A stretch of 64,000 bases of DNA from Amarobacillus sp046328225 (GCA_046328225.1 JAXLWZ010000010.1:76421-140420); one strand, 5' to 3'; positions 42,785 through 51,186 are shown, counted from the first letter of the stretch. A program made the numbers and translations. The notes: a model not told the origin generated them from the letters alone.

Positions 42785-44788
42785 TTGTACTCTCGCTGGC
42801 TTCGCAACAGCTTTATCTACCTGCTCATCCTCGTTGCGGTCATCGCGGTCGTCTTCGCCTTCTTTAATGGCGGCGATGAACACCAGAAGGTTGCCTTCGG
42901 TCAGGTCGTCCAGGACGCAAAGGCCGGCCAGATCGAAAAGATCGAGGTCAACGGCCGCGACCTCACCATCACCTACAGCGAAAAGCAGGACGGCAAGAAC
43001 GTCATCAAGACGTCGAAGGTCGCTGAGAACACCGATGTCGCGCAGTTCCTCGCCGAACAGAACATCGCCCTCAGCCGCACGGGTGCCCCCAATGGCGCCG
43101 CCGTCGACCTCGAGTTCAAGGACAACTCCGGGTTCGGGCCATGGCTCGGCCTCCTCCTCAATCTCCTGCCCTTTCTCCTGTTCGGCCTCTTCCTGCTGCT
43201 GATCATGCGCCAGGCCCAGGGCTCGAATTCGCAGGCGATGAGCTTCGGCAAGAGCCGCGCCCGCCTCTTCACGGGTTCGAAGGTCACCGTCACCTTCGCC
43301 GATGTCGCCGGTGTCGATGAAGCCAAGGAAGAGCTCGCCGAAGTCGTCGAGTTCCTCAAGTACCCCGAAAAGTTCGCCGCCCTCGGCGCGCGCATTCCCA
43401 AGGGCGTCCTCCTCGTCGGCCCTCCGGGCACCGGTAAGACGCTCCTCTCCCGTGCCGTCGCCGGCGAAGCGGGCGTGCCTTTCTTCAGCATCTCCGGTTC
43501 CGAATTCGTCGAGATGTTCGTGGGCGTCGGCGCCAGCCGCGTCCGCGACCTCTTCGACCAGGCCAAGAAGAACGCCCCCTGCATCGTCTTCGTCGATGAA
43601 ATCGATGCCGTCGGCCGCCAGCGCGGCGCCGGTCTCGGCGGTTCGCACGACGAGCGCGAGCAGACCCTGAACCAGATCCTCGTCGAGATGGACGGGTTCG
43701 ATACCGGCACGAACGTCATCGTCATCGCCGCCACGAACCGCCCCGACATCCTCGACCCCGCCCTCCTTCGCCCGGGCCGTTTCGACCGCAAGGTCATCCT
43801 CGATGCCCCCGACGTGAAGGGCCGCGAAGCCATCCTCGCCGTCCACACCAAGGGCAAGCCCATCGGTGAGGACGTGCGCGTGCCCGTGCTCGCCAAGTCC
43901 ACCCCGGGCTTCAGCGGTGCCGACCTGGCCAACCTCGTCAACGAGGCCGCCATCCTCGCTGCCCGCCGCAACAAGAAGATCATCACCATGACCGAGTTCG
44001 AGGAGGCCGTGGACCGCGTCATCGCCGGCCCCGAGCGCAAGAGCCGCGTCATGACCCCGCACGAGAAGCGCCTCACCGCCTACCACGAAGGCGGCCACAC
44101 CGTCGTCGCCCACTTCATGGAGCACCACGACCCGCCCCACAAGGTCACGATCGTCTCCCGCGGCATGGCCGGCGGCTACACCCGCTTCCTCCCCGACGAG
44201 GAATCGCACTACCGCACTCGCAGCATGTTCCGCGACCAGCTCTGCACCGCGCTCGGTGGGCACGCCGCCGAGGAGCTCATCTTCGGCGAAGCCTCCACTG
44301 GCCCATCGAACGACATCGAGCAGGTCACCCGCATCGCCCGCGCCATGGTCACCCGTTGGGGCATGAGCGAGCGCCTCGGGCCCCGCACCTTCGGCAAGAC
44401 CGAGGAGATGGTCTTCCTCGGCCGCGAAATCGCCGAGACCCGTAACTACAGCGAGAAGATCGCCGAGGAAATCGACGACGAAGTCCGCCGCCTCATCGAG
44501 GAAGCCCAGGAACGCGCGCGCAACATCCTGCGCGAGCACCGAGCCGTTCTCGATAAGCTCGCGGCCGTCCTCCTTGAGGTCGAAACCCTCGAGGGCGAGA
44601 CCCTGACGAAGCTCCTCAATAGCGACCCGAGCGAGCCGTGGCCGCCCCCCGGCGAGCCCCGCGCGCCCGAGCCGCCAGCCCCGCCGCGCCCAACCGAGGA
44701 CACGCCCCGCCGCCCGAGCTTCGAACCCAAGCCCGGTGGCCTCGCATGGGAAGGCGGCAACCAGGCACGCCTGGATGGCGGCTCCTAG
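42785..44788 (+). CDS. ftsH: ATP-dependent zinc metalloprotease FtsH
   Basis: A 667-residue membrane AAA+ protease degrading misfolded membrane and regulatory proteins. Two helices at about 10-27 and 120-141 bracket an extracytoplasmic loop. Walker A GPPGTGKT is at 212-219, Walker B is CIVFVDEIDAVG, and the second region of homology ATNRPDILDPALLRPGRFD follows. The zinc site HEGGH is near 436 (usually HEAGH), and the third ligand region is GEASTGPSNDIEQ. The C-terminal 50 residues are proline-rich and unconserved. Start TTG. Confidence 0.96.
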   Translation: MYSRWLRNSFIYLLILVAVIAVVFAFFNGGDEHQKVAFGQVVQDAKAGQIEKIEVNGRDLTITYSEKQDGKNVIKTSKVAENTDVAQFLAEQNIALSRTGAPNGAAVDLEFKDNSGFGPWLGLLLNLLPFLLFGLFLLLIMRQAQGSNSQAMSFGKSRARLFTGSKVTVTFADVAGVDEAKEELAEVVEFLKYPEKFAALGARIPKGVLLVGPPGTGKTLLSRAVAGEAGVPFFSISGSEFVEMFVGVGASRVRDLFDQAKKNAPCIVFVDEIDAVGRQRGAGLGGSHDEREQTLNQILVEMDGFDTGTNVIVIAATNRPDILDPALLRPGRFDRKVILDAPDVKGREAILAVHTKGKPIGEDVRVPVLAKSTPGFSGADLANLVNEAAILAARRNKKIITMTEFEEAVDRVIAGPERKSRVMTPHEKRLTAYHEGGHTVVAHFMEHHDPPHKVTIVSRGMAGGYTRFLPDEESHYRTRSMFRDQLCTALGGHAAEELIFGEASTGPSNDIEQVTRIARAMVTRWGMSERLGPRTFGKTEEMVFLGREIAETRNYSEKIAEEIDDEVRRLIEEAQERARNILREHRAVLDKLAAVLLEVETLEGETLTKLLNSDPSEPWPPPGEPRAPEPPAPPRPTEDTPRRPSFEPKPGGLAWEGGNQARLDGGS

Positions 44789-44832
44789 GTTCCCCCGCCA
44801 GCAGCACCACAGGGGACCCCGGCCGCCGTTCG

Positions 44833-44862
44833 TTGACCCAACCGGCGGCCCACCCCTAGACT
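44833..44862 (+). promoter_or_regulatory. Sigma-70-like promoter for the L21-L27-L31 operon
   Basis: TTGACC (44833-44838), an 18-bp spacer and TAGACT (44857-44862) place the start of transcription about 28 nt before rplU. The -35 lies in the loop of an inverted repeat, GGCCGCCG/CGGCGGCC (44821-44828 and 44843-44850), which could also end the ftsH message. Confidence 0.6.
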
Positions 44863-44896
44863 GATAGACTGTCCACGGACTGTCTGGAGATTCGAA

Positions 44897-45208
44897 ATGG
44901 AAGCGATCGTTCGCGCCGACGGGCGTCAGTTGCGCCTCGTCGAGGGGCAGGAATTTGAAGTGGGCCGGGTCGATGGCGACCTCGGCGACACCGTCTCCTA
45001 CGAGGTGCTCATGCTCCTCGATGGCGCCGATGTCACCGTCGGGACGCCCGTGGTGGAAGGTGCCTCCCTCAAGGCGCGCATCGCCCAGCACGGCCGCGCA
45101 CCCAAGATCCGGTTCATGAAATACAAGAACAAGGTCCGCTACCGCCGGACTTTCGGCCATCGCCAGTACGTGACCCGGCTGGTGGTCGAGTCGATCTCGA
45201 AGGGATAA
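44897..45208 (+). CDS. rplU: 50S ribosomal protein L21
   Basis: A 103-residue large-subunit protein. Family blocks are EAIVRADGRQLRLVEGQEFEV and the C-terminal KYKNKVRYRRTFGHRQYVTRL, which contacts 23S rRNA. A GGAG site precedes the ATG. It is the first gene of rplU-rpmA-rpmE, the usual order L21-L27 extended by L31. Confidence 0.95.
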   Translation: MEAIVRADGRQLRLVEGQEFEVGRVDGDLGDTVSYEVLMLLDGADVTVGTPVVEGASLKARIAQHGRAPKIRFMKYKNKVRYRRTFGHRQYVTRLVVESISKG

Positions 45209-45212
45209 CGCG

Positions 45213-45494
45213 ATGGCACATAAGAAGGGCGTTAGCAGCTCCAAGAATGGCCGCGACAGCCAGAGCCAGCGGCTCGGCGTCAAGAAGTTCGATGGCGAGG
45301 CCGTCCAGCCCGGCGCGATCATCATCCGCCAGAAGGGCACCCGCTTCCATCCCGGCAACAACGTCGGCCTGGGCCGCGATTACACCATCTTCGCCCTCAT
45401 CGATGGGCAGGTGAAGTTCGAGCCGTTCGCCAAGGGACGGCGCAAGAAGGTCAGCGTCTACGCCCCCCAGGTGGCGGCCGCGGCCACCGCCTGA
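45213..45494 (+). CDS. rpmA: 50S ribosomal protein L27
   Basis: A 93-residue protein reaching the peptidyl-transferase centre. AHKKGVSSSKNGRDSQSQRLG is the conserved N-terminus, without the cleavable extension found in Firmicutes, and IIIRQKGTRFHPGNNVGLGR follows. The start is 4 bp after the rplU stop. A Val/Ala-rich tail is nonconserved. Confidence 0.96.
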   Translation: MAHKKGVSSSKNGRDSQSQRLGVKKFDGEAVQPGAIIIRQKGTRFHPGNNVGLGRDYTIFALIDGQVKFEPFAKGRRKKVSVYAPQVAAAATA

Positions 45495-45511
45495 ATCAGG
45501 AAGGAACCCCG

Positions 45512-45718
45512 GTGAAAGCCAACATCCACCCCAACTACGCCGACGCCACCATCCGGTGCAGCTGCGGAAACGAAATCCACACCCGCTCCACGCGGCAGAC
45601 CGCTATGCACCTCGACGTCTGCAACGCCTGCCACCCCTTCTACACGGGCGAGCAGCGCATCGTCGATACCGCCGGGCGCGTCGAGCGGTTCAATCGCCGC
45701 TTCAGCCGCGCTCGCTAG
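45512..45718 (+). CDS. rpmE: 50S ribosomal protein L31 (zinc-binding, C+ type)
   Basis: A 68-residue protein. Zinc ligands are Cys16 and Cys18 (IRCSCGNEI) and Cys37 and Cys40 (CNACHPFYTG), so this is the zinc-containing form. The paralogue without Cys used under zinc starvation is not in the window. The start is a GTG with GGAAGGA upstream. It is the last gene of the ribosomal-protein unit before a hairpin. Confidence 0.95.
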   Translation: MKANIHPNYADATIRCSCGNEIHTRSTRQTAMHLDVCNACHPFYTGEQRIVDTAGRVERFNRRFSRAR

Positions 45719-45751
45719 CGGGCAGCGCCAACCGCCACCCGACACACCTGC

Positions 45752-45773
45752 GAGGGGCGCTCCGGCGCCCCTC
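45752..45773 (+). terminator. Hairpin between rpmE and the DUF1385 gene
   Basis: A perfect 9-bp stem GAGGGGCGC/GCGCCCCTC with a TCCG loop lies 33 bp after rpmE. There is no clear U-tract, so it may only partly terminate and set the rpmE to DUF1385 ratio. Confidence 0.55.
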
Positions 45774-45792
45774 GTGCGTTCTGCGAGGGACC

Positions 45793-46755
45793 ATGAACAA
45801 GGCGCCCCAGGGCCCGGCCAACGTCTATTACGGCGGCCAGGCTGTCCTCGAAGGAGTCATGATCCGCGGCCCCGAGCACATGGCGGTCGCCGTCCGCCAC
45901 CCCCGCGGCCACATCGTCAGGCACGCCGAGCCCCTCAGCTCCATCTACACCGGCCGCCTCCGCCGCATCCCCCTGCTCCGCGGCATCATCGTCCTCGCCG
46001 AGACCATGCAGCTCGGCATGCGCGCCCTTACCTACTCCTCCCGGATCGCCTTCGAAGAGGTCAACGGTGACGACGGCGAAGAGGCCGAGTTCCCCGCCAC
46101 CGTGTTCTGGGGCTCCATGGTCCTCGCCATGGCGTTCGTCATCGGCATTTTCGTCCTCGCGCCAATCCTCGTGTCCGCGCTCCTCCACACCGTCGATGCC
46201 AGCCGCGTCGTCATCGTCGCCGTCGAAGGCGTCCTCCGCCTCGCGTTCTTCGTCGCCTACATCGCGCTCATTGGCCTCATGCCCGATATCCGGCGCGTCT
46301 TCCAGTATCACGGCGCCGAACACATGACCATCCACGCCTACGAGGCCGGCAAGCCCCTCACCGTGGCCGCCGTCCGCCCCTTCCCCAAGGAGCACACCCG
46401 CTGCGGCACGAGCTTCCTCTTCGTCGTGGTCGTGATCGCGTTCCTCACCTTCTTCGTCTTCGATGTCCTCGTCGATAAGGGCCTCATCGTCCGCTTCGCG
46501 TCCCGCATCGTGCTGATTCCGTTCGTCGCCGGCATCAGCTATGAGATTCTCCGATTCGGCGCGCGCTTCGGCGAAAACCCCATCGTGCATGCGATGTTCA
46601 TCCCCAACATCGCCCTCCGTGCGGCCACCACGAAGGTCCCCGACGATTCCCAGATCGAAGTCGCCATCGCCTCCTTCGAAGCCACCCTCGAAGTCAGCGG
46701 CTTCGCCCCCGCCAGTGAAATCGCCGCCCTGGAAGCGTCGCCGCCGCTCGACTGA
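45793..46755 (+). CDS. DUF1385 family membrane protein
   Basis: A 320-residue protein with the DUF1385 hallmarks VYYGGQAVLEGVMIRGPEHMA and HGAEHMTIHAYEAGKPL followed by HTRCGTSFLFVVVVIAFL. About four to five membrane helices occur between residues 105 and 260. The family is often found beside rpmE and prfA in bacteria. Its biochemical role is unknown, and the conserved HGAEHM and CGTS motifs suggest a metal or catalytic site (inference). GAGGGA precedes the ATG at 45793. Confidence 0.88.
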   Translation: MNKAPQGPANVYYGGQAVLEGVMIRGPEHMAVAVRHPRGHIVRHAEPLSSIYTGRLRRIPLLRGIIVLAETMQLGMRALTYSSRIAFEEVNGDDGEEAEFPATVFWGSMVLAMAFVIGIFVLAPILVSALLHTVDASRVVIVAVEGVLRLAFFVAYIALIGLMPDIRRVFQYHGAEHMTIHAYEAGKPLTVAAVRPFPKEHTRCGTSFLFVVVVIAFLTFFVFDVLVDKGLIVRFASRIVLIPFVAGISYEILRFGARFGENPIVHAMFIPNIALRAATTKVPDDSQIEVAIASFEATLEVSGFAPASEIAALEASPPLD

Positions 46756-46781
46756 CCGCCGGCCCGCAGGGCATGATAACA

Positions 46782-46800
46782 GGGGCTCCAGCGAAGCCCC
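46782..46800. terminator. Hairpin between convergent DUF1385 and transketolase genes
   Basis: The stem GGGGCT/AGCCCC with a 7-nt loop lies in the 72-bp gap between two converging genes. On the minus strand it is followed by TGTTAT, so it is likelier to serve the transketolase message. Confidence 0.5.
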
Positions 46801-46827
46801 CTTCCGTACCCTCTCGCCGGCCGGCGC

Positions 46828-47774
46828 TTACCGCTTGCGCGCGACCGCGTCTTTTGCGGCCTGTGCCAGGCGTGCCGGCGTCAGTTCGAAGTAGTCCAGG
46901 AGCTGGTCCCACTTCCCGCTCGTTCCATACCGGTCGACACCAACGAACTCGATCGGCGCCGGCGTCGTCTCCACCAGCACGCGCGCCACCGCCGTGCCAA
47001 GGCCGCCGTGGGTCTGATGCTCTTCCGCCGTCACGATCGCGCCCGTCTCCCGCGCCGCCGCGATCACGGCCTCGCGGTCGATCGGCTTGATCGTGGCCAT
47101 GTTCAGCACGCGCGCGCCGATGCTCTCGTTCGCGAGCAGCTCCGCCGCCTTCAGCGCCACGCTCACGAGCACGCCGCACGCGATGAGCGTCACGTCGCCC
47201 TCGCCCGCAGCATGCTCGCCTTCCCGATTTCGAACCCATACTGGGCGTGTACAGCCCCGGCACCTTCGGCCGTCCGGTGCGTACGTACGCCGGCCTCGCC
47301 CGTCTTCCCGGCCGCCACCACCGCCTGCTTCGCTTCTTCGAAGTCCGCCGGCACGATGACGTCGAACGGGATGAGCGCCGTCATCAGCGCCAAGTCCTCG
47401 ATCGCCTGTGCGCTCATGCCATCTGCCCACCGTGACGCCGCCGTGGCTGGCCACCAGCTTCACGTTCAGCCCGCCTTTGGGCTGCGCCACGGACGTGCGG
47501 ATCTGGTCGAAGCAGCGCCCGGGCAGGAACGACGCGAAGCTCGCGATGAAGGCCGTCTTCCCCGCCGCCGCGAACCCGGCCGCGATCCCGACCATGTTCT
47601 GCTCCGCCACCCCGACCGTTCTGCCAGCGGTTCGGGTGCTTCTCCCCGAACTGGTATCCCATCGTCGAGACCGAAAGGTCCGCGTCGATCGCGACGATCC
47701 ACGCCGTCATCGACCAGTTGGAGAAGGCCCGCCGGGTAGGCTTCACGCGTCGCCGCCGAGACAGGCTCGCTCAC
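46828..47774 (-). pseudogene. Transketolase C-terminal subunit, frameshifted (probable sequencing indels)
   Basis: The reconstructed product is about 315 residues, the pyrimidine-binding plus C-domain half of a split transketolase. Pieces in order are SEPVSAATREAY from GTG 47774, WIVAIDADLSVSTMGYQFGE, EQNMVGIAAGFAAAGKTAF with the catalytic Glu, KLVASHGGVTVG, AIEDLALMTALIPFDVIVPA, and GDVTLIACGVLVSVALKAAE to the stop at 46828. About five single-base indels separate them, for example one extra G just before GTCGGGGTGGCG near 47620. It overlaps the N-terminal subunit by four bases (GTGA). Confidence 0.72.
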
Positions 47775-48619
47775 AGCCCGGCCTCGATCTCGGCCAGCGC
47801 CTGCTGCAATTGCTCCGCCGTCGGCGCCTTGCCGTGGAACCCGGGGTTGTTTTCCATGAAGCTGACGCCCTTCCCCTTCACCGTGTGCGCGACGATGCAG
47901 CGCGGCCGGTCGTCCGGACGCTCGGCCTCACTCAGCGCCTGGTCCACCGCCCCCATGTCGTGGCCGTCGCACTCGATTACCTTCCACCCGAATCCCTGGA
48001 ACATCTCCGCCGGGTGCGTCTTCATGATCGAATCCGCGAAGCCGTCGTTCTGGATGCCGTTGCGGTCCACCATCGCGATCACACGGTCGCCAAGCCCGAA
48101 GTGCGGGACCGCCATCGCGGCCTCCCAGCACTGGCCCTCGTTGAGCTCGCCATCGCCCATGAGCACGAAGCAGCGGAAGTCCAGGTTGTCGAGCCGCCCC
48201 GCCAGCGCGTGGCCGATCGCGAACGAAAGGCCCTGGCCGAGCGAACCGCCGCTCATCTCGATCCCCGGCGCCGCGTTCATCGAAGGGTGCCCCTGCAGCG
48301 GCGTCCCCAACTGCCGGAACCCGGCCAGGAGTTCCGTGCTGAAGAAGCCGCGCTCGGCCAGCACGCTGTAATAGAACGGCGTCGCATGGCCCTTCGAAAG
48401 CAGGAAACGGTCGCGCGCGGGCCAGGCCGGGTTCGCCGGGTCACAGCGCAGGTGGTTCCAGAACAGCGAAACGCCAAGCTCCACCGCCGAGAGCGATCCA
48501 CCGGGATGGCCACTCTGCGCGGCATGGACCATGCGCACGATGTGGCCCCGGACCCGCTTCGCGATGTCCTTCAGCTCGTCGACGGATACGGCGGCGGTAA
48601 GTGCAGTAGACACGGGCAT
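47771..48619 (-). CDS. Transketolase N-terminal (thiamine-diphosphate-binding) subunit
   Basis: A 282-residue protein, the TPP-binding half of a two-gene transketolase. Conserved features are HAAQSGHPGGSLSAVELG, SKGHATPFYYSVLAERG and GSLGQGLSFAIGHAL. The TPP signature FVLMGDGELNEGQCWEA and HTVKGKGVSFMENN follow. Split transketolases occur in many Chloroflexota and archaea; the pair could instead act in 1-deoxy-sugar or ribose metabolism. A TAGACT box at 48622-48627 lies 2 nt before the ATG, and 8 nt before a GTG at codon 3, which may be the real start. Confidence 0.9.
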   Translation of the reverse strand: MPVSTALTAAVSVDELKDIAKRVRGHIVRMVHAAQSGHPGGSLSAVELGVSLFWNHLRCDPANPAWPARDRFLLSKGHATPFYYSVLAERGFFSTELLAGFRQLGTPLQGHPSMNAAPGIEMSGGSLGQGLSFAIGHALAGRLDNLDFRCFVLMGDGELNEGQCWEAAMAVPHFGLGDRVIAMVDRNGIQNDGFADSIMKTHPAEMFQGFGWKVIECDGHDMGAVDQALSEAERPDDRPRCIVAHTVKGKGVSFMENNPGFHGKAPTAEQLQQALAEIEAGL

Positions 48620-48727
48620 TCAGTCTACCGTCGCCCGCGCTTAGCCGCGAAGCGCGCCGGCCCGCCGCGGCGCCTTCGGTGTTTACTTGCGGCGGCGTCC
48701 CCGGGCGAGCGGTCGGCCCACCCGAAC

Positions 48728-48756
48728 TTGCCCGTGCCGATGCCCCCGGCTAGTAT
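48728..48756 (+). promoter_or_regulatory. Promoter of the tRNA-Asp gene
   Basis: TTGCCC (48728-48733), a 17-bp spacer and TAGTAT (48751-48756) place the start of transcription about 17 nt before the mature tRNA 5' end. Confidence 0.6.
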
Positions 48757-48779
48757 CCGAGAGGTAGGACGTACCGCGC

Positions 48780-48856
48780 GGCCCCGTGGTGTAGCGGCCT
48801 AACATGCCACCCTGTCAAGGTGGAGATCGGCGGTTCGAATCCGCTCGGGGTCGCCA
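48780..48856 (+). tRNA. tRNA-Asp (anticodon GTC)
   Basis: A 77-nt cloverleaf. The acceptor stem GGCCCCG/CGGGGTC is closed by discriminator G and an encoded CCA. The anticodon stem CCACC/GGTGG encloses loop CTGTCAA with anticodon GTC, and the T-arm is GGCGG-TTCGAAT-CCGCT. The D-arm is GTGTAGCGGCCTAACATGC. Anticodon GTC and discriminator G both fit aspartate. Confidence 0.95.
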
Positions 48857-48987
48857 GCCTTCCCGCCCGCCAGCTCCTCGCGGGCACCCACTCCCCCTCA
48901 TCCCCTGTCCGCACTCACCCCCCGGCGCATAACGCCCGGCGCACCGCCGCGCGTTCTCTGCGTGCGATATTCGTCCGGGCGCGAAAC

Positions 48988-49018
48988 GGCCCCGGCCCGC
49001 CGAAGCGGGACCGGGGCC
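48988..49018 (-). terminator. Long hairpin terminator after the SDR gene
   Basis: On the minus strand GGCCCCGG-T-CCCGC and GCGGG-C-CCGGGGCC pair around a TTCG tetraloop, with one mismatch, followed by GTTTC. It starts 20 bp after the SDR stop at 49038 and closes that minus-strand unit. Confidence 0.7.
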
Positions 49019-49037
49019 ATCGTTTGTACGCCGCTGC

Positions 49038-49958
49038 CTACGCCTTCGGTGGCTGCGGCGGCTGCGGGTTCACCAGCCCGCGGCCGATCGTCTGCGGGAA
49101 CACCTCGTCCAGCGCGTCCAGCGTCCAGCCGCCGTCCTTCGTGATCGTGTTCACCGGCACCGGCTGCGAGTAGAGGCTGATCGAGTTGCCCCCAACGCCG
49201 AAGTCCTGCCCGTTCACGTTCGCCGCCGCCGCGGTGCAGAGCCACACCACCAGCGGAGCGATCTTCTCGGGACCGCGATCCGTGAGTCCGCCGCCCTGGC
49301 GCGTCACGCCCGCCGCCGCCGACTTCGCCCGCGCCTGCTCCATCTCCGGCGACATCGTCAGCCGCGTCGCCGCCGCCGGGCGGATGTAGTTCGCCGTCGC
49401 GCCGTAGCGGCCGAGGTCACGAGCGAGCGTGCGGAACAGCCCCGCGATGCCTTCCTTCGCCGCCGCGTAGTTCGCCTGCCCCATGTTGCCCAGGCCCGAG
49501 CTCGAACCCGTGCCAATGAGACGGCCGCTGCGCTGCTGCCGGAAGAGGATGCTCGCCGGCTTCGTGATCGTGAAGTGCCCCTTGAGGTGGATGGCGATGA
49601 CGTCATCCCATTCCTCTTCGGACATGTTGAACACCATCCGGTCCCGGAGGATGCCGGCGTTGTTCACCACGATGTCGAGCCGCCCCCAGGTGTCGAGCGC
49701 CTGCCGCACCATCTTCTCGCCCGCTTCCATCGAAGCGACCGAGTCGAAGTTGGCGATGGCTTCGCCGCCCGCCTTCTTGATTTCGGCCACGACCTCCTCG
49801 GCCGGGCTCGAATCCGCGCCCTGCCCGCCGGGGGACCCGCCGAGGTCGTTGACGATCACCCGCGCGCCTTCCGCCGCGAGCAGCAGCGCCTCACCGCGCC
49901 CGATGCCGCGGCCCGCCCCCGTGACGATCGCGACCTGCCCTTCAAGCCTTCCTGCCAT
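49038..49958 (-). CDS. SDR family dehydrogenase (3-hydroxyacyl-CoA/hydroxysteroid type)
   Basis: A 306-residue classical SDR. The NAD motif VTGAGRGIGRGEALLLAAEG is at about 12-31, VNDLGG follows, and NNAGILRDRMVFNM is the structural NAG block. The catalytic region is GTGSSSGLGNMGQANYAAAKEG (Ser, Tyr-x3-Lys). This arrangement resembles the dehydrogenase domain of MFE-2 multifunctional enzymes. GGAGAG precedes the ATG at 49958; the frame opens 29 codons earlier. With the MaoC genes upstream it could supply the hydratase and dehydrogenase steps of a CoA-ester beta-oxidation. Confidence 0.85.
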   Translation of the reverse strand: MAGRLEGQVAIVTGAGRGIGRGEALLLAAEGARVIVNDLGGSPGGQGADSSPAEEVVAEIKKAGGEAIANFDSVASMEAGEKMVRQALDTWGRLDIVVNNAGILRDRMVFNMSEEEWDDVIAIHLKGHFTITKPASILFRQQRSGRLIGTGSSSGLGNMGQANYAAAKEGIAGLFRTLARDLGRYGATANYIRPAAATRLTMSPEMEQARAKSAAAGVTRQGGGLTDRGPEKIAPLVVWLCTAAAANVNGQDFGVGGNSISLYSQPVPVNTITKDGGWTLDALDEVFPQTIGRGLVNPQPPQPPKA

Positions 49959-50083
49959 GTTTCTCTCCGTTTCGCGTTCGTGGTCCACCGCCCCGTGCGG
50001 ACGATGGGAATGCGTATGGCCGCGCCACCGCGCCGCCCCTTCCACCCGGCCCCGCGACCCACGGTCGCGAAGCCGCGCGCATA

Positions 50084-50503
50084 CTACCGGCGCGAAGGCA
50101 GCGAGACCACCGCGTGCCCGGGCGAGGTCTTCTCGCCCTTCTGGTTTCGCACGTCCACTTCGAGACGCACGAGGTTCCCGTCGGCGTTCTTGTCCACCAC
50201 CTTCGCGTACGTGGTGAGGATGTCGTCCTTGTGGTTGATCGCCCGGAACTGCATCCCCAACTCCTTCACCTCGCCCTCTTCGCCAACCCAGCTGCGGAGC
50301 GCGTTCAGGATGTACGCCCAGCGAAGGTTGCCCATGCCGAACGCCGCGCCCTGGCCCGCCGCCTTGCCCGCGGCGTCGTCCATATGCACATAGACGAATT
50401 CCTCGTTGATCGCCGCGTACCGGTTCCAGCTCATGAAGTCCGTCTTCCGTTCGAAGACCGGGACCTCGTCGCCCACGTTCACCTGCTCGAAATACGTCGT
50501 CAT
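50084..50503 (-). CDS. MaoC-like hotdog dehydratase
   Basis: A 139-residue hotdog-fold protein. EQVNVGDEVPVFERKTDFMSWNRYAAINEEF is the usual MaoC opening with a hydration-site Asp/His region (VYVHMDDAAGKAAGQGAAFG). The central helix is MGNLRWAYILNALRSWVG. Proteins of this kind form the second half of a two-subunit enoyl-CoA hydratase. The preceding gene, 10 bp upstream, encodes the partner half, so the two probably form a heteromer. Confidence 0.82.
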   Translation of the reverse strand: MTTYFEQVNVGDEVPVFERKTDFMSWNRYAAINEEFVYVHMDDAAGKAAGQGAAFGMGNLRWAYILNALRSWVGEEGEVKELGMQFRAINHKDDILTTYAKVVDKNADGNLVRLEVDVRNQKGEKTSPGHAVVSLPSRR

Positions 50504-50513
50504 CGCTTGCCCC

Positions 50514-51011
50514 CTAATACCGGATGCCCGTCGAGATGCGCGTCTTCACCAGTTCGCCCTTCTGGTTGCGCCACTCCGTTTCGTTGAAGACGTACAGCGT
50601 CAGCCCGTTGCGGCCGATCCGCTCTTCCCAGTGCGAAAGCCGCGACCGCGCGGTGATCACGTCGCCCGGGCGCATGCGCACACCGTAGGTGTCGACCTGC
50701 CCGCCGTTGAGGATGTTCTGGCCCTTCGCCGGCGTCTGCCCCGGGAGCGCGCCCGCGGCCCGGAATTCGCCCTTCGGCACCGCCCACGCGAACGGGTTGA
50801 AGTCCTCCGGCGCGACGATCCCGCCGAAGCGCGTGCCCTTCGCGTACTCCTCGTCCCAGTACAGGCGCGGCGGCGTCTCCGGCCAGTACACCCCGATCGC
50901 CCACTTCCGGATGTCCGATTCCGAAATCGGGTACGACGAGCGCGCCTCGCCCCACACCCCCTTCTGTTGGTGCATGTCCTCCGTCACGAGCGTTTCCACG
51001 GCTTCCGGCAT
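50514..51011 (-). CDS. FAS1-like/MaoC N-terminal dehydratase domain protein
   Basis: A 165-residue hotdog protein. SSYPISESDIRKWAIGVYWPE and GTRFGGIVAPEDFNPFAW fit the FAS1-like dehydratase domain that precedes MaoC domains in two-part hydratases. The end GQVDTYGVRMRPGDVITARSR and NETEWRNQKGELVKT also match. The ATG at 51011 has AAGGAGTGCC upstream and a good promoter 60 nt before. The pair probably hydrates an unsaturated CoA ester with a bulky acyl part. Confidence 0.8.
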   Translation of the reverse strand: MPEAVETLVTEDMHQQKGVWGEARSSYPISESDIRKWAIGVYWPETPPRLYWDEEYAKGTRFGGIVAPEDFNPFAWAVPKGEFRAAGALPGQTPAKGQNILNGGQVDTYGVRMRPGDVITARSRLSHWEERIGRNGLTLYVFNETEWRNQKGELVKTRISTGIRY

Positions 51012-51075
51012 AACGGCACTCCTTCTTCGCAAAGTGCGCGCCGAACCGCCCGTTTCGCGCGCGCCGCAGCCCGCG

Positions 51076-51104
51076 ACTATACCCACAGTGAAACGATTCA
51101 ACAA
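51076..51104 (-). promoter_or_regulatory. Sigma-70-like promoter for the hydratase pair
   Basis: On the minus strand TTGTTG (51104-51099), a 17-bp spacer and TATAGT (51081-51076) give a start near 51069 and about 58 nt of leader. This separates the MaoC genes from the DUF35/thiolase-like unit upstream. Confidence 0.62.
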
Positions 51105-51137
51105 TCGCCCCGGCGGCGCTCCCGGCAGGGCAACGGA

Positions 51138-51159
51138 AAGGGGCCCGCGCGGGCCCCTT
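51138..51159 (-). terminator. Palindromic hairpin after the DUF35 gene
   Basis: An 11-bp perfect inverted repeat AAGGGGCCCGC/GCGGGCCCCTT begins about 28 bp after the DUF35 stop. The U-tract is short (CTTTCC), so termination may be incomplete. Confidence 0.55.
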
Positions 51160-51186
51160 CCATTGATTTCGAACGCGCGAATCGCG

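Noticed and set aside
42782..45361. An 859-codon open frame antisense to ftsH, rplU and rpmA
   Set aside because: Opposite strand encodes unmistakable FtsH and ribosomal proteins; the antisense translation is acidic low-complexity sequence.
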